From contig CACXHA010000005.1 of NCBI GenBank assembly GCA_902767385.1, forward strand, positions 1 to 23,814: a DNA stretch of 23,814 nucleotides, in the 5' to 3' direction. The number at the start of each line of letters is the position of its first letter. The first letter of the stretch is position 1. Origin of the DNA: an uncultured Elusimicrobium sp. (GTDB taxonomy: Bacteria > Elusimicrobiota > Elusimicrobia > Elusimicrobiales > Elusimicrobiaceae). Below, piece by piece: positions 7,531 to 15,382 of the stretch. A program made the translations under genes and the position numbers. The notes under the pieces were generated by a model that was not told the DNA's origin, ran no database searches, and saw only the letters and a program-made list of their open reading frames with translations.

Positions 7531-8655
7531 ATGAAAACATTTTTGAAAATTTTAGTAGGCGTATTACTGGCCGCCGGACTTTTTACTTTTGCTTTTTATC
7601 GCACTCCGCAAGAGCGTGCATTTGCTAAACATTTAAAACAGGCGCAAGCCGGGCAAGTGGAGGCCCAACTGGCAGTGGCGCAAGATTATTTGGCGGGGCA
7701 GGGTACTAAACCCGATGCGGCCCAAGCACTGCAATGGTATCAGCAAGCGGCTGCTCAGGGTAGCGTAGAGGCAGCTTGGGAACTTTACCAACTTTATACC
7801 TTGGGCAAGGGGACTACGTTAGACGAAAAAAGCGCGATGGATTATTTGCAAATTGCAGTGCAACAAAATTTACCGCAGGCACAGTATGAGTTGGGCAATT
7901 TGTACGCGCAAGGCAAAGGGGTTGTCCAACATAACGGACAAGCTTTGTACTGGTATTTGCAGGCAGCGCAAAAAGGCTCCTCTGCGGCACAAGCCAAAGT
8001 AGCTACTTTGGCTACGCAAGACGCGGTGCTATTTGATGAGGTAAACCGCCTTGTGCAGCAACAGCAATCCGCCCAAGGGGGCGACGGGCAAGCCATGCTT
8101 TTTTTAGCGCAAGCTTATCAAGCCGGCCAGCCCCTTTTAGCCGACGAAGCGTTGGCGGTAGAGTGGCTTAAAAAAGCGTGGGAAACTTCCAACAAAACCT
8201 TAGCGTCAGCCGCCTTTGAATTATACCGCGCTTATGATGAAGGCAAGGGCGTGGAAGAAAATAAAGAAACCGCGCAAGAATTTTTAGCGCAAGCGGCTCA
8301 ACTGTCCTATCCGCTTGCCCAATATCAATTAGGCGAACTAGCTTATGCGGATAGTCCCGCCCGTTTGGAAGATGCCTTTGCTTGGTTTTCCAACGCTGCC
8401 GCGCAAGGGCATAGCCAAGCGCAATATATGACGGGCTTTATGTTGCTGCAAGGGCAAGGGACGGCAAAATCGGTTCCGCTGGCACTGCGCTTTTTTGAAC
8501 AAGCGGCCGAGCAGGAAAATCCCTCGGCGCAATATGTGTTAGGGCAAATTTATCTTAAAGGTGCCGGGGTAAAACGCAGCCCGCGTAAAGGGCGTGCCTG
8601 GCTGGAACGTGCCGCACAAAACGGCAGTGAAGAAGCGCAAGCTTGGTTAAAGTAA
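7531..8655 (+). CDS. Sel1-like repeat (TPR-type) exported or anchored protein
   Basis: Predicted product is 374 aa. A TTG at 7507 is also in frame, but it overlaps the GGGAGG site; ATG 7531 opens directly into the hydrophobic segment (MKTFLKILVGVLLAAGLFTFAFY, residues 1-23 roughly), so I use it. The SD-to-ATG gap of 16 nt is long. The rest is a tandem array of about eight Sel1-like repeats of about 36 residues, recognisable by phrases such as AQYELGNLYAQGKGV, ALYWYLQAAQKGSSAAQ and AQYVLGQIYLKGAGV. One central region (about residues 155-195) is irregular and Gln-rich. Sel1 solenoids bind other proteins and often assemble envelope complexes; the partner here is unknown. The N-terminus reads more like an anchor than a cleaved signal. 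It converges on the protease-like gene with only 6 nt between stops. Confidence 0.8.
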   Translation: MKTFLKILVGVLLAAGLFTFAFYRTPQERAFAKHLKQAQAGQVEAQLAVAQDYLAGQGTKPDAAQALQWYQQAAAQGSVEAAWELYQLYTLGKGTTLDEKSAMDYLQIAVQQNLPQAQYELGNLYAQGKGVVQHNGQALYWYLQAAQKGSSAAQAKVATLATQDAVLFDEVNRLVQQQQSAQGGDGQAMLFLAQAYQAGQPLLADEALAVEWLKKAWETSNKTLASAAFELYRAYDEGKGVEENKETAQEFLAQAAQLSYPLAQYQLGELAYADSPARLEDAFAWFSNAAAQGHSQAQYMTGFMLLQGQGTAKSVPLALRFFEQAAEQENPSAQYVLGQIYLKGAGVKRSPRKGRAWLERAAQNGSEEAQAWLK

Positions 8656-8661
8656 AGATTT

Positions 8662-9729
8662 TTACTCGTAAAAATTTCGGCCGGGTGTTGGTTTTTCAAA
8701 CCAATATTTTTGGGTTTGCTTGTCATAGACTAAAATGCGGATAATTTTGTTTTCGTAGCGCGGGCCGAGTAAGAAGCGCATGTAACGTACTTCTGGGTCG
8801 CTTAGTAAACTCAGCACGTCCGATTGATGCAGTTGGTCATATACCGGTTCGGCATTAATTAACATTCCTTCTTTAGACAGACATTGCATATACCAAATCC
8901 GTTCCTCTATGTGAATCGTCCCCAGTTGGTATTGTTTCATAAACAAGGGGATGTCTGCATTTCCTTCGTAGTAAGCTTTGAGTAAAAAGGGAATCACACT
9001 TACGCTGGCGGCGTAGGCCTTGTCTTCTTCGGTGCTGCCGCAATGAATCCCCTGTGCTTGGCCTTGCGCGTTGAGCAAAGGGCCTCCGCACAAGCCGGAA
9101 CGCTTGGTTTGGGTGGACGGAAAGTCGGTACGGATAAAACGAGTGTTATTCTTTTCAAAAGTTAAATCTTTGATTTGATAAAGTTTATTAGAGGCATATC
9201 CCCACGTGGTTAATTTTTCTTGGGGACGCATTTGAGCGTTGAGGGCTAGCGGGCGCAACTCTTGCGGGAGGGAAGCCGGCAGTTTGATAAGGGCAGCATC
9301 GGAAAGTAAAGCCGGCCCCAACTGTACTACTTGGCCGTCAACGGGGATTTCTTTTTTATGGTCGTAAAAAGTTAAACGTACTTTTTCACCCGGTTGTACG
9401 ACGTGGTTGGCAGTTACCGCCCACACTTCCCGGATTCCTTTATAGTGGGTGTGAAATAAAAACGCGGTGGAGTGCGGCCGTTTGTCCATGGGATAGTTTA
9501 GCAAGATAGCGTGGTCCAGCCGGGCAACAGACAAACGAATATCGGGTGCTTTTGCGCCGCGCCATACCGCGCGGTCTATCCCGTCTGTAAGAGGGGCACG
9601 CAATAAGGGCGTTTTAGCCAAGCGCAACCCGTTTTTTAGCCAAGCAGACTGGGCGTTGGCTACGGAGGCACTACTTAACACCCCAACGGCTACACAACAA
9701 GCAAATAAAAAATTTCCAGTAAACTTCAT
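8662..9729 (-). CDS. Secreted trypsin-fold (S1-like) protein with Cys in place of catalytic Ser
   Basis: Predicted product is 355 aa. I start it at ATG 9729 because a Sec signal peptide begins there (MKFTGNFLFACCVAVGVLSS, likely cleaved after Ala-Asn-Ala at residues 24-26) and a good promoter directly precedes it. The chymotrypsin-like domain spans about residues 65-250. The catalytic His is His109 in TANHVV, the Asp is probably Asp144 in LLSDAALIKL, and the nucleophile segment reads SGLCGGPL, with Cys214 where serine proteases have the GxSGGP Ser. A Cys nucleophile on this fold is well known in viral 3C-type proteases but uncommon in bacteria. Residues about 250-355 are an unrecognised C-terminal domain with Tyr- and Arg-rich strands. 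It could be an active cysteine protease or a binding protein. No clear terminator is seen; an AT-rich hairpin sits at the convergent junction (8659-8674). Confidence 0.75.
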   Translation of the reverse strand: MKFTGNFLFACCVAVGVLSSASVANAQSAWLKNGLRLAKTPLLRAPLTDGIDRAVWRGAKAPDIRLSVARLDHAILLNYPMDKRPHSTAFLFHTHYKGIREVWAVTANHVVQPGEKVRLTFYDHKKEIPVDGQVVQLGPALLSDAALIKLPASLPQELRPLALNAQMRPQEKLTTWGYASNKLYQIKDLTFEKNNTRFIRTDFPSTQTKRSGLCGGPLLNAQGQAQGIHCGSTEEDKAYAASVSVIPFLLKAYYEGNADIPLFMKQYQLGTIHIEERIWYMQCLSKEGMLINAEPVYDQLHQSDVLSLLSDPEVRYMRFLLGPRYENKIIRILVYDKQTQKYWFEKPTPGRNFYE

Positions 9730-9735
9730 ACTTAT

Positions 9736-9764
9736 ACTATAGAGTTTTTGGGGGATTAATTCAA
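9736..9764 (-). promoter_or_regulatory. Sigma-70 promoter, predicted leaderless, of the trypsin-fold gene
   Basis: On the minus strand TTGAAT (9759-9764), a 17-nt spacer and TATAGT (9736-9741) match the housekeeping consensus well. Six bases then separate the -10 from ATG 9729, placing +1 at the start codon. No ribosome binding site is present. Confidence 0.65.
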
Positions 9765-9812
9765 GGAACAAAGGACCTATTTGGCAGGGAAAAAAGGACC
9801 TAGGTGTACCGT

Positions 9813-9840
9813 AAAAAACCCCCGCCTGTGCGGGGGTTTT
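9813..9840 (-). terminator. Intrinsic terminator of aqpZ
   Basis: An 11-bp stem, AAAACCCCCGC (9815-9825) with GCGGGGGTTTT (9830-9840), and a 4-nt loop lie 9 nt after the aqpZ stop. The T tract for minus-strand transcripts corresponds to the A run at 9813-9818. Confidence 0.88.
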
Positions 9841-9848
9841 GAGAAGAT

Positions 9849-10526
9849 TTATTTTTTGACTTTTAATCTTTTCCAAATGAGGGCTGCCAAACCGCCACCT
9901 ACAAAGGGTCCTACAACAAATACCCACAGTTGGTTCCAAGCGGCTCCGCCCATTACAAGTGCCGGCCCAAAGCTGCGCGCCGGGTTGACGGAGGTACCTG
10001 TCAGCGGGATTCCCAAAATATGCACAAACGTCAGCGTTAAGCCGATAATTAAACCGGCAATGGTGGCGTTTTTGCTGCTGTCGGTTACGCCCAGTACGGT
10101 AAGTACAAAGACGCAGGTTAAAATCATTTCCACTAACAAGGCTCCTTCCAATTCCAAACCGATGGCAGAGTAATTGCCAAAGCCGTTGGCACCTAAGCCG
10201 GTCAACGCAACCGGTCCTATGTTCGTGGCATTAATAATAGCGGCCAAAAGGTAGGCAGCCAGTAAAGCTCCCAAACATTGGGCGATGACGTATCCCACAA
10301 AATCTTTATCGGTCATTTTGCCACTCATCCACACGCCTAAAGAAACAGCGGGGTTGATGTGACAGCCCGAAATGTTTCCAATCACGTAAGCCATGGACAC
10401 GATGGATAACCCAAATGCAAAGGCCACACCCAATATGCCCAGCGTTTCGCCTGCCAGGGCGGCAGCACCGCATCCAAACAGCGTAAGTACAAACGTACCT
10501 AACAACTCAGCAATATATTTTTTCAC
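9849..10526 (-). CDS. aqpZ: Aquaporin Z (water channel)
   Basis: Inner-membrane water channel of the MIP family, 225 aa with six membrane spans and two half-helices. Both NPA motifs are present: HINPAVSLG (Asn58) and SVNPARSFGPAL (Asn181). The selectivity-filter residues fit the water-specific AqpZ pattern rather than GlpF: Phe38, His169, Thr178 and Arg184 align with AqpZ Phe43, His174, Thr183 and Arg189. I start at GTG 10526 because AGGAG lies 6 nt before it and MKKYIAELLGT is the usual AqpZ N-terminus; the frame stays open further upstream but has no such support. Single-gene transcript: its own extended -10 promoter upstream and a strong terminator downstream. The leader carries a small hairpin just before the ribosome binding site. 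Confidence 0.92.
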   Translation of the reverse strand: MKKYIAELLGTFVLTLFGCGAAALAGETLGILGVAFAFGLSIVSMAYVIGNISGCHINPAVSLGVWMSGKMTDKDFVGYVIAQCLGALLAAYLLAAIINATNIGPVALTGLGANGFGNYSAIGLELEGALLVEMILTCVFVLTVLGVTDSSKNATIAGLIIGLTLTFVHILGIPLTGTSVNPARSFGPALVMGGAAWNQLWVFVVGPFVGGGLAALIWKRLKVKK

Positions 10527-10540
10527 ACAGTTCTCCTGGT

Positions 10541-10563
10541 TTGCGTGGCGTTTTCCCACGCGA
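10541..10563 (-). promoter_or_regulatory. Leader hairpin upstream of the aqpZ ribosome binding site
   Basis: An 8-bp stem (10541-10548 with 10556-10563, one G-U pair) with a 7-nt loop lies in the predicted aqpZ leader, ending 4 nt before the AGGAG. It could affect translation or mRNA stability; no known riboswitch motif is seen. Confidence 0.4.
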
Positions 10564-10578
10564 ATTTATGACCTCTAT

Positions 10579-10587
10579 ATTGTAGCA
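10579..10587 (-). promoter_or_regulatory. Extended -10 promoter of aqpZ
   Basis: TGC-TACAAT on the minus strand predicts a start near 10572 and a leader of about 46 nt. It is the same extended -10 sequence as at recG and the small membrane protein gene, but here a conventional leader with a ribosome binding site follows. Confidence 0.55.
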
Positions 10588-10644
10588 CTTTTCCGGTAGA
10601 ATTAAGACAAATTCATAGGGTTTTCGTACCCTATTTGAAAAATG

Positions 10645-10650
10645 TATAAT
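10645..10650 (+). promoter_or_regulatory. -10 box of the unknown exported protein gene
   Basis: A perfect TATAAT lies 21 nt before ATG 10672, with GGGGGAA between them as a likely ribosome binding site. The -35 region is poor. Confidence 0.5.
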
Positions 10651-10671
10651 ATAAAAAATAGGGGGAACAAA

Positions 10672-11415
10672 ATGAAGAAATTAGCTTGGATTCTTTTATG
10701 TTGTATGGCTCTGCCGGGATATGGGCTTACGTTTGTGGCCTCTTCGCCGATGGCGGCTACCAATAAAGATTTGTTGCGCATTTTGCCACGCATGGACCAA
10801 CAAGAGGAACCCAGTGCTGTTTTGTTTATCAAAACGGAAATTCTTAATGTATCGGTGCGCGGGCATGTTGTTTCCGTTCCGCGTCGGGTCAATGAAGGGT
10901 ACGTTCTGTTTGTTCCGCAGGGAGCTACGCAGCTTACCTTAAATGCTCCGCTTTACGCTACCCAGCAAATTACTTTCCCGCCTTTGCAGGGGGGGAAGTA
11001 TTATGAAATGACCTTGCGTCCGTTAGAAAGCCAGGAAGAGGCCCAAACAGCCAAACAACGCTCTAAAGAATTGGATTTAAATCGTACGAAGGTGGGACTT
11101 GCGTTAGATTTTGATTATATGGAATTTCCTAAATCTATACGGCAAGAAGCCAAATACAGTGCGCTAGTATATTTGGACAAAAGATTGGATTTTTCCCAAT
11201 GGCGTCAGCTTTTAATGCCCAACGGGCCATACCGGCCGTTTGATGTGAGCGGAAATCAAAAGAATCCTTGTTGTATTTTGGTACAAAGGGGGGCCCCGCT
11301 AGAAAGTGTGTTTTTTATGAAACGGGCAGAAGTAAATAGCTATGTGGAAACTTTTGAAAGTGGCAACACCTACCACGCTACCTTGACATTAACCCCGCAA
11401 GAAAATAATTTTTAG
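10672..11415 (+). CDS. Exported protein of unknown function
   Basis: Predicted product is 247 aa. I use ATG 10672 because the purine-rich GGGGGAA lies just before it and a signal peptide begins there (MKKLAWILLCCMALPGYGLT); an in-frame ATG at 10642 overlaps the -10 box and is unlikely. No convincing lipobox is seen, so a periplasmic or surface location is inferred. The mature part is beta-rich. Residues about 60-120 (VPQGATQLTLNAP and FPPLQGGKYYEMTL) resemble the short all-beta repeats that present a rigid loop on surface proteins, in the style of PEGA domains, but the match is only by eye. A Cys-Cys pair occurs near residue 200. No family is assigned. It is a stand-alone gene closed by a terminator shared with recG. 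Confidence 0.7.
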   Translation: MKKLAWILLCCMALPGYGLTFVASSPMAATNKDLLRILPRMDQQEEPSAVLFIKTEILNVSVRGHVVSVPRRVNEGYVLFVPQGATQLTLNAPLYATQQITFPPLQGGKYYEMTLRPLESQEEAQTAKQRSKELDLNRTKVGLALDFDYMEFPKSIRQEAKYSALVYLDKRLDFSQWRQLLMPNGPYRPFDVSGNQKNPCCILVQRGAPLESVFFMKRAEVNSYVETFESGNTYHATLTLTPQENNF

Positions 11416-11424
11416 CACCTTATA

Positions 11425-11452
11425 AAAACCCCCGCGGTTGCGGGGGTTTTTT
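11425..11452. terminator. Bidirectional terminator between the exported protein gene and recG
   Basis: The stem AAAACCCCCGC/GCGGGGGTTTT is identical to that of the aqpZ terminator, with loop GGTT instead of CTGT. It sits 9 nt after one stop and 7 nt from the other, and T tracts occur on both sides. Confidence 0.88.
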
Positions 11453-11459
11453 CACAGGG

Positions 11460-13555
11460 TCAACTTAAATCTATTAAGTGCCAGTTTTGCTCGTAAAGTT
11501 CGCGCAGTTTTAAGCGTAGTAGCGCGTGCTGTGGCTTTACAAGGCCGGGGTCTGTGCTTAAAAGCTCGTCGCGGTCCTCAATGGCCTGGTATAAAATGTC
11601 GCGGTCTTTAAAAATATCTCCGGCTTTCAGCTCCAACTCGCCGCTTTGGCGCGTACCTAAAATTTCACCCGGCCCGCGCAGTTGCATATCGCGCTCGCCG
11701 ATTTTAAATCCGTCGCGCGTAGCGCAAATAATATCCACCCGTTCTTGGGCTACGCTTCCTGCATGTTGCGGCACCAAAACGCAGTAGCTTTCGTGTTCGC
11801 CCCGTCCTACGCGCCCGCGCAACTGGTGCAAACTGGCCAGGCCAAAACGCTCGGCATTTTCAATCACCATGACGGTGGCATTTTTAACATCAATGCCCAC
11901 TTCTATAACGGGTGTAGCCACCAAAATATCGGTTTTGTGCGTGGCAAAATCTGCCATGACGGCTTCCTTTTCGGCCTGCGTCATTTGCCCATGCAGCACC
12001 GCCAGTTTAAACTGCGGGAACACTTTTTTAAGTTTTTCAAATTCTTCGCTTACGGCTTTGGCGGAAATTTTTTCGCTCTCTTCTATGAGCGGAAAAACAA
12101 TATATGCCTGACGGCCTTTTGTACTTCGCTGCGCACGCGGTCGTAAGCTAGTTTAGAGGTGGCGCACTCGGTTAAAATGGGTTGGCGGCCGGGGGGTAGT
12201 TCGCTAATGGTGGATACTGCCAAATCGCCGTAAAAGGCCAACGCCAGCGTGCGCGGAATCGGCGTGGCGGTCATAGTTAAAAGGTCTAATTTGGCGGTTT
12301 TTTCTTTGAGTTTGCTGCGTTGTTTTACGCCGAAGCGGTGCTGTTCGTCAATAACGGCTAAACGCAAATTATGAAATTGTACGTTGTCTTGAATGACCGC
12401 GTGCGTGCCCACCAAAATTTGGATAGAGCCGTCCGCCAGACCCTGCAAAATTTTTTTCTTTTGCGCGGTTTTAGTACTGGAAGTTAAAATAGCTACTTTT
12501 ACCGGTAAATCTTTTAAGATGCGCTTAAAGGTTAAGAAATGCTGCTCGGCCAAAATTTCCGTCGGGGCCATAAGCGCGGCCTGGTAACCGTTTTCCACCG
12601 CCAAGAGCATGGCGCACAACGCCACTACCGTTTTGCCCGAACCCACGTCTCCCTGTAATAAACGGTTCATGGGACGGGGGGATAATAAGTCACTGAAAAT
12701 TTCGTTAATCACTTTTTTTTGGCTACCGGTGAAATCAAAACCTAATTGTTCTTTAAAAGGGGTAAGGAGTGTTTTTTTAATTTCGTATGCGTAATCTTTG
12801 GCAAGCACTTTGGTCTGCGTGCGTTTAATGCCCCACGCCGTAGCCAAGAGTAAAAATTCTTCGTACGCCAGGCGCGTGCGGGCCACGTTTAGTTCAGCCA
12901 GGGAATTAGGAAAGTGAATCGCTTTAAGCGCTTGCGGCGCACTTAACAGTTTGCGTTTTTGCAGGATAGCGGAGGGTAAAATTTCGGGCGTTTCCGTCAG
13001 CGTGGGCGATTGAAGCGCTTCCACCATAAATTGCCGAAATTGTTTGTTGGTAAGACCCTCCGTAAGCGCGTAAATGGGGGTTAACCGCCCGGCGTGCCAT
13101 TGGGTCATTACGTCCGCCGCCACATAATATTCGTCCACGGTGATTTGGTTGCCGAACATCGCCCCGCGGTCGTTTTTGCGCCCGATGACCCAGACCTCAT
13201 TATTTAAGTGAAAATCTTTTTTAAGTTGTCCAAACGGGTCAAACCGGAACGCGCGGTACATCCGTTTTTTAAACCAGGTGCACTCCAGTTGCTCGCCTTT
13301 TTCGTCTTCCAGTACGGCTTTAAAAATCAGCACGCTTTTGGCGGGGATTTGCTGGGTGCGCAGTACGCGGCCCTTAAAAATAGTGAGCGAATCGGCGTTA
13401 TATTCATTGGGCGGCATGTTGAGGCGGCGGTCCTGGTACGTACGCGGATAGTAGTGTAATAAATCCTGTACGGTTTGGATTTCCAGCCGTTCAAACAGTT
13501 TGGCCTTGGCGGGGCCGATGCCTTTTAGGTATTGGATTTTTACAGGCGCGGACAT
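11460..13555 (-). pseudogene. recG: ATP-dependent DNA helicase RecG, frameshifted
   Basis: RecG remodels stalled replication forks and Holliday junctions. The N-terminal part (ATG 13555, MSAPVKIQYLKGIG) holds the helix-hairpin start, the wedge/OB domain and helicase motifs I (GDVGSGKT), Ia (APTEILAEQH), II (DEQH) and III (MTATPIP), then ends at a stop at 12083. The C-terminal part continues in another frame with GRQAYIVFPLIEE, then LHGQM, IEVGIDV and QLRGRVGRG (motifs IV to VI) to the stop at 11460. Joining the frames near 12117-12120 gives an intact, full-length RecG of roughly 700 aa. One A missing from an A tract (minus strand) explains the break. All motifs on both sides are preserved, so an assembly error or a very recent mutation is more likely than long decay. 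An upstream in-frame start at 13603 lies over the promoter and is rejected. Confidence 0.9.
12117..12120 (-). other. Frameshift site in recG (homopolymer)
   Basis: The minus strand reads GTACAAAAGGCCGT. Five As instead of four would restore VQKGRQAYIVFP. The site is not a canonical -1 slippery heptamer (A-CAA-AAG), so programmed frameshifting is not favoured. Confidence 0.7.
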
Positions 13556-13561
13556 ATAGCT

Positions 13562-13570
13562 ATTGTAGCA
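13562..13570 (-). promoter_or_regulatory. Extended -10 promoter of recG, predicted leaderless
   Basis: Minus-strand TGC-TACAAT is followed by six bases (AGCTAT) and then ATG 13555, so +1 falls on the start codon. No ribosome binding site is visible and the -35 is poor. Confidence 0.6.
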
Positions 13571-13599
13571 ATTATAGGCAACCGATTGCCCGGAAAACA

Positions 13600-13632
13600 A
13601 CAAAACCTAAAACTTTCCGTTTTAGGTTTTGT
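13600..13632 (-). terminator. Terminator of the rpsU-dnaG-rpoD operon
   Basis: A 14-bp stem (13600-13613 with 13619-13632) and a 5-nt loop lie about 30 nt after the rpoD stop; a T-rich stretch follows on the minus strand. It separates rpoD from the recG promoter. Confidence 0.8.
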
Positions 13633-13663
13633 GCGTAAAATACAACGTTGCAAGGTAGTCGTT

Positions 13664-15376
13664 CTATTCTTGGTAGTCTTTTAACATTTTTGTTCGGCTG
13701 GGGTGGCGCAGTTTACGAATCGCCTTGGCCTCAATTTGGCGCACGCGCTCACGCGTTACGTTAAACATCTTGCCCACTTCTTCGAGCGTGCGCGGGTAAC
13801 CCGAATCTATCCCAAAGCGCAAGCTGATAATTTTAGCTTCGCGCTCGGACAGGGTAGCCAGTACGTCGGCCACTTCCTGTTTGCGCAAGAAATCAGCCGC
13901 GGCGGTGGTGGGGTTGGGGCCGCTTTTATCTTCAATAAAATCTTCTAGGTTGGAGTCTTCATCCTCGCCAATCGGAGTAGAGAGCGAAATGGGGTCTTGC
14001 ATAATTTTAAGTACGCTTTTTACTTTTTCCGCCGAGAGGTGCAAGTATTTTACGTAATCTTCAATGTTCGGTTCGCATCCATGTTCTTGACGGAATTTAT
14101 TGGCTACTTTGGTAAGTTTGGATACCAACTCTTTCATGTGCACCGGGATACGAATGGTGTTGGCTTGGTCGGCGATGGCGCGGTTGATGCTTTGGCGAAT
14201 CCACCACGTGGCATACGTAGAAAACTTAAATCCGCGTTTGTATTCAAATTTTTCTACCGCTTTCATGAGTCCCAGCCCGCCTTCTTGGATGAGATCGGAA
14301 AGTTCCAAGTTGGAGTTGACATGTTTTTTGGCGATAGATACCACCAAACGCAAGTTGGCTTTGATGAGTTTGATTTTGTCTTGTAAAATCATATTCTCAA
14401 AAAACACAATGCGGTCATTAAAGGCCAAAAATTCTTTTTCATTCATGGGCAGCGTTTCCACCATTTGGGCATGGCGGCGGCGTACGCCCTCAATGTTGGT
14501 CAGGGCACGTTCCAATTCTTCTAGCGAGAATTTGGTGGCTTTCTTAAAAGCACGCTCGGTAATTTTTTTGTTTTTATAGTCGCTCACTAATTTTTTAACT
14601 TGCGCGTACGGGCCAAAGTAATCGTCAAAGCGTTGCATATCGTTGGCGGCTTCGCGCAGACGGTCGGCCAAGCTTTTAATTTTGTTGGTCAAACGTTTGA
14701 TTTTGTTTTGGTTTAAATTGAGCTTATTAATGCGTGCAACGACTTCTTTTTGTTTGGCTTCCAGCATTTCAATACAGCGGTTGGTGCGTTTTTCGGAGAG
14801 TTTTTCGGTGCGCAGTTCCTTCATCAGTTTGGTAATTTCTTTTTCACGCTTGCTGATAAATTGGGCGGCCTCTTTTAATTTGCGGCGCATGTTGTTTAGC
14901 TCGCGCGTGGTGCGTTTGCCGCGGGGCATGAGCTCTTTGGTGGTCATTTCTTCCTGGTCCACCAGTTCTTCCCAGTTGCAAATTTCGCGCATGGTAATCG
15001 GGGATTCCAAGACTAATTTACGCAGTTCTTTTTCACGTTCGCGGATATTGCGCGCCAGCGTGATTTCTTCGTCGCGCGTTAAGAGCGGTACGCGTCCCAT
15101 TTCGGAGAGGTACATCCGGATGGAGTTGGACACATCTAGCCCGGAGGCAGACAAGCTGTTCCAATCTTCGCTTAAAGTTTCTTTTTCAGTTTCTTTTAAT
15201 TTCTTCTGGTCCACCAGTTGGATACCTAAATCGTCCAGGGTACCCATCACGCCCTCTACGTCTTGGGCGCTCATATCGGCGGCGGCCAGGGAGCGGTTCA
15301 GTTCCTCTACGGACAAAAATCCGCTTTCCTTGCCTTCTTCTACTAAATCTTTTAACGCTTTGTTTCCAGATGCCAT
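13664..15376 (-). CDS. rpoD: Primary RNA polymerase sigma factor (sigma-70)
   Basis: Housekeeping sigma factor, 570 aa, that directs core polymerase to -10/-35 promoters such as those seen throughout this window. An acidic region 1.1 occupies about residues 1-75. Region 1.2 (VSNSIRMYLSEMGRVPLLTRDEE) is followed by a highly charged non-conserved insert rich in Lys, Arg and Glu (about 140-280). The core regions are NLRLVVSIAKKHV, DLIQEGGLGLMKAVEKFEY and FSTYATWWIRQSINRAIADQ (regions 2.1 to 2.4), region 3, and region 4.2 with the helix-turn-helix TLEEVGKMFNVTRERVRQIE. Full set present, length typical of a primary sigma. Start ATG 15376 has GGAG 10 nt upstream, overlapping the end of dnaG, and only 6 nt separate the two genes. 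Last gene of the macromolecular synthesis operon. Confidence 0.96.
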   Translation of the reverse strand: MASGNKALKDLVEEGKESGFLSVEELNRSLAAADMSAQDVEGVMGTLDDLGIQLVDQKKLKETEKETLSEDWNSLSASGLDVSNSIRMYLSEMGRVPLLTRDEEITLARNIREREKELRKLVLESPITMREICNWEELVDQEEMTTKELMPRGKRTTRELNNMRRKLKEAAQFISKREKEITKLMKELRTEKLSEKRTNRCIEMLEAKQKEVVARINKLNLNQNKIKRLTNKIKSLADRLREAANDMQRFDDYFGPYAQVKKLVSDYKNKKITERAFKKATKFSLEELERALTNIEGVRRRHAQMVETLPMNEKEFLAFNDRIVFFENMILQDKIKLIKANLRLVVSIAKKHVNSNLELSDLIQEGGLGLMKAVEKFEYKRGFKFSTYATWWIRQSINRAIADQANTIRIPVHMKELVSKLTKVANKFRQEHGCEPNIEDYVKYLHLSAEKVKSVLKIMQDPISLSTPIGEDEDSNLEDFIEDKSGPNPTTAAADFLRKQEVADVLATLSEREAKIISLRFGIDSGYPRTLEEVGKMFNVTRERVRQIEAKAIRKLRHPSRTKMLKDYQE

Positions 15377-15382
15377 AATTTT

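Noticed and set aside
8659..8674. AT-rich hairpin at the Sel1/protease junction as a terminator
   Set aside because: The stem is only A-T apart from its innermost pair and overlaps the stop of the minus-strand gene; too weak to list.
12111..12122. Programmed -1 frameshifting in recG
   Set aside because: The site is A-CAA-AAG, not a canonical slippery heptamer, and RecG is not known to use recoding; a missing base is simpler.
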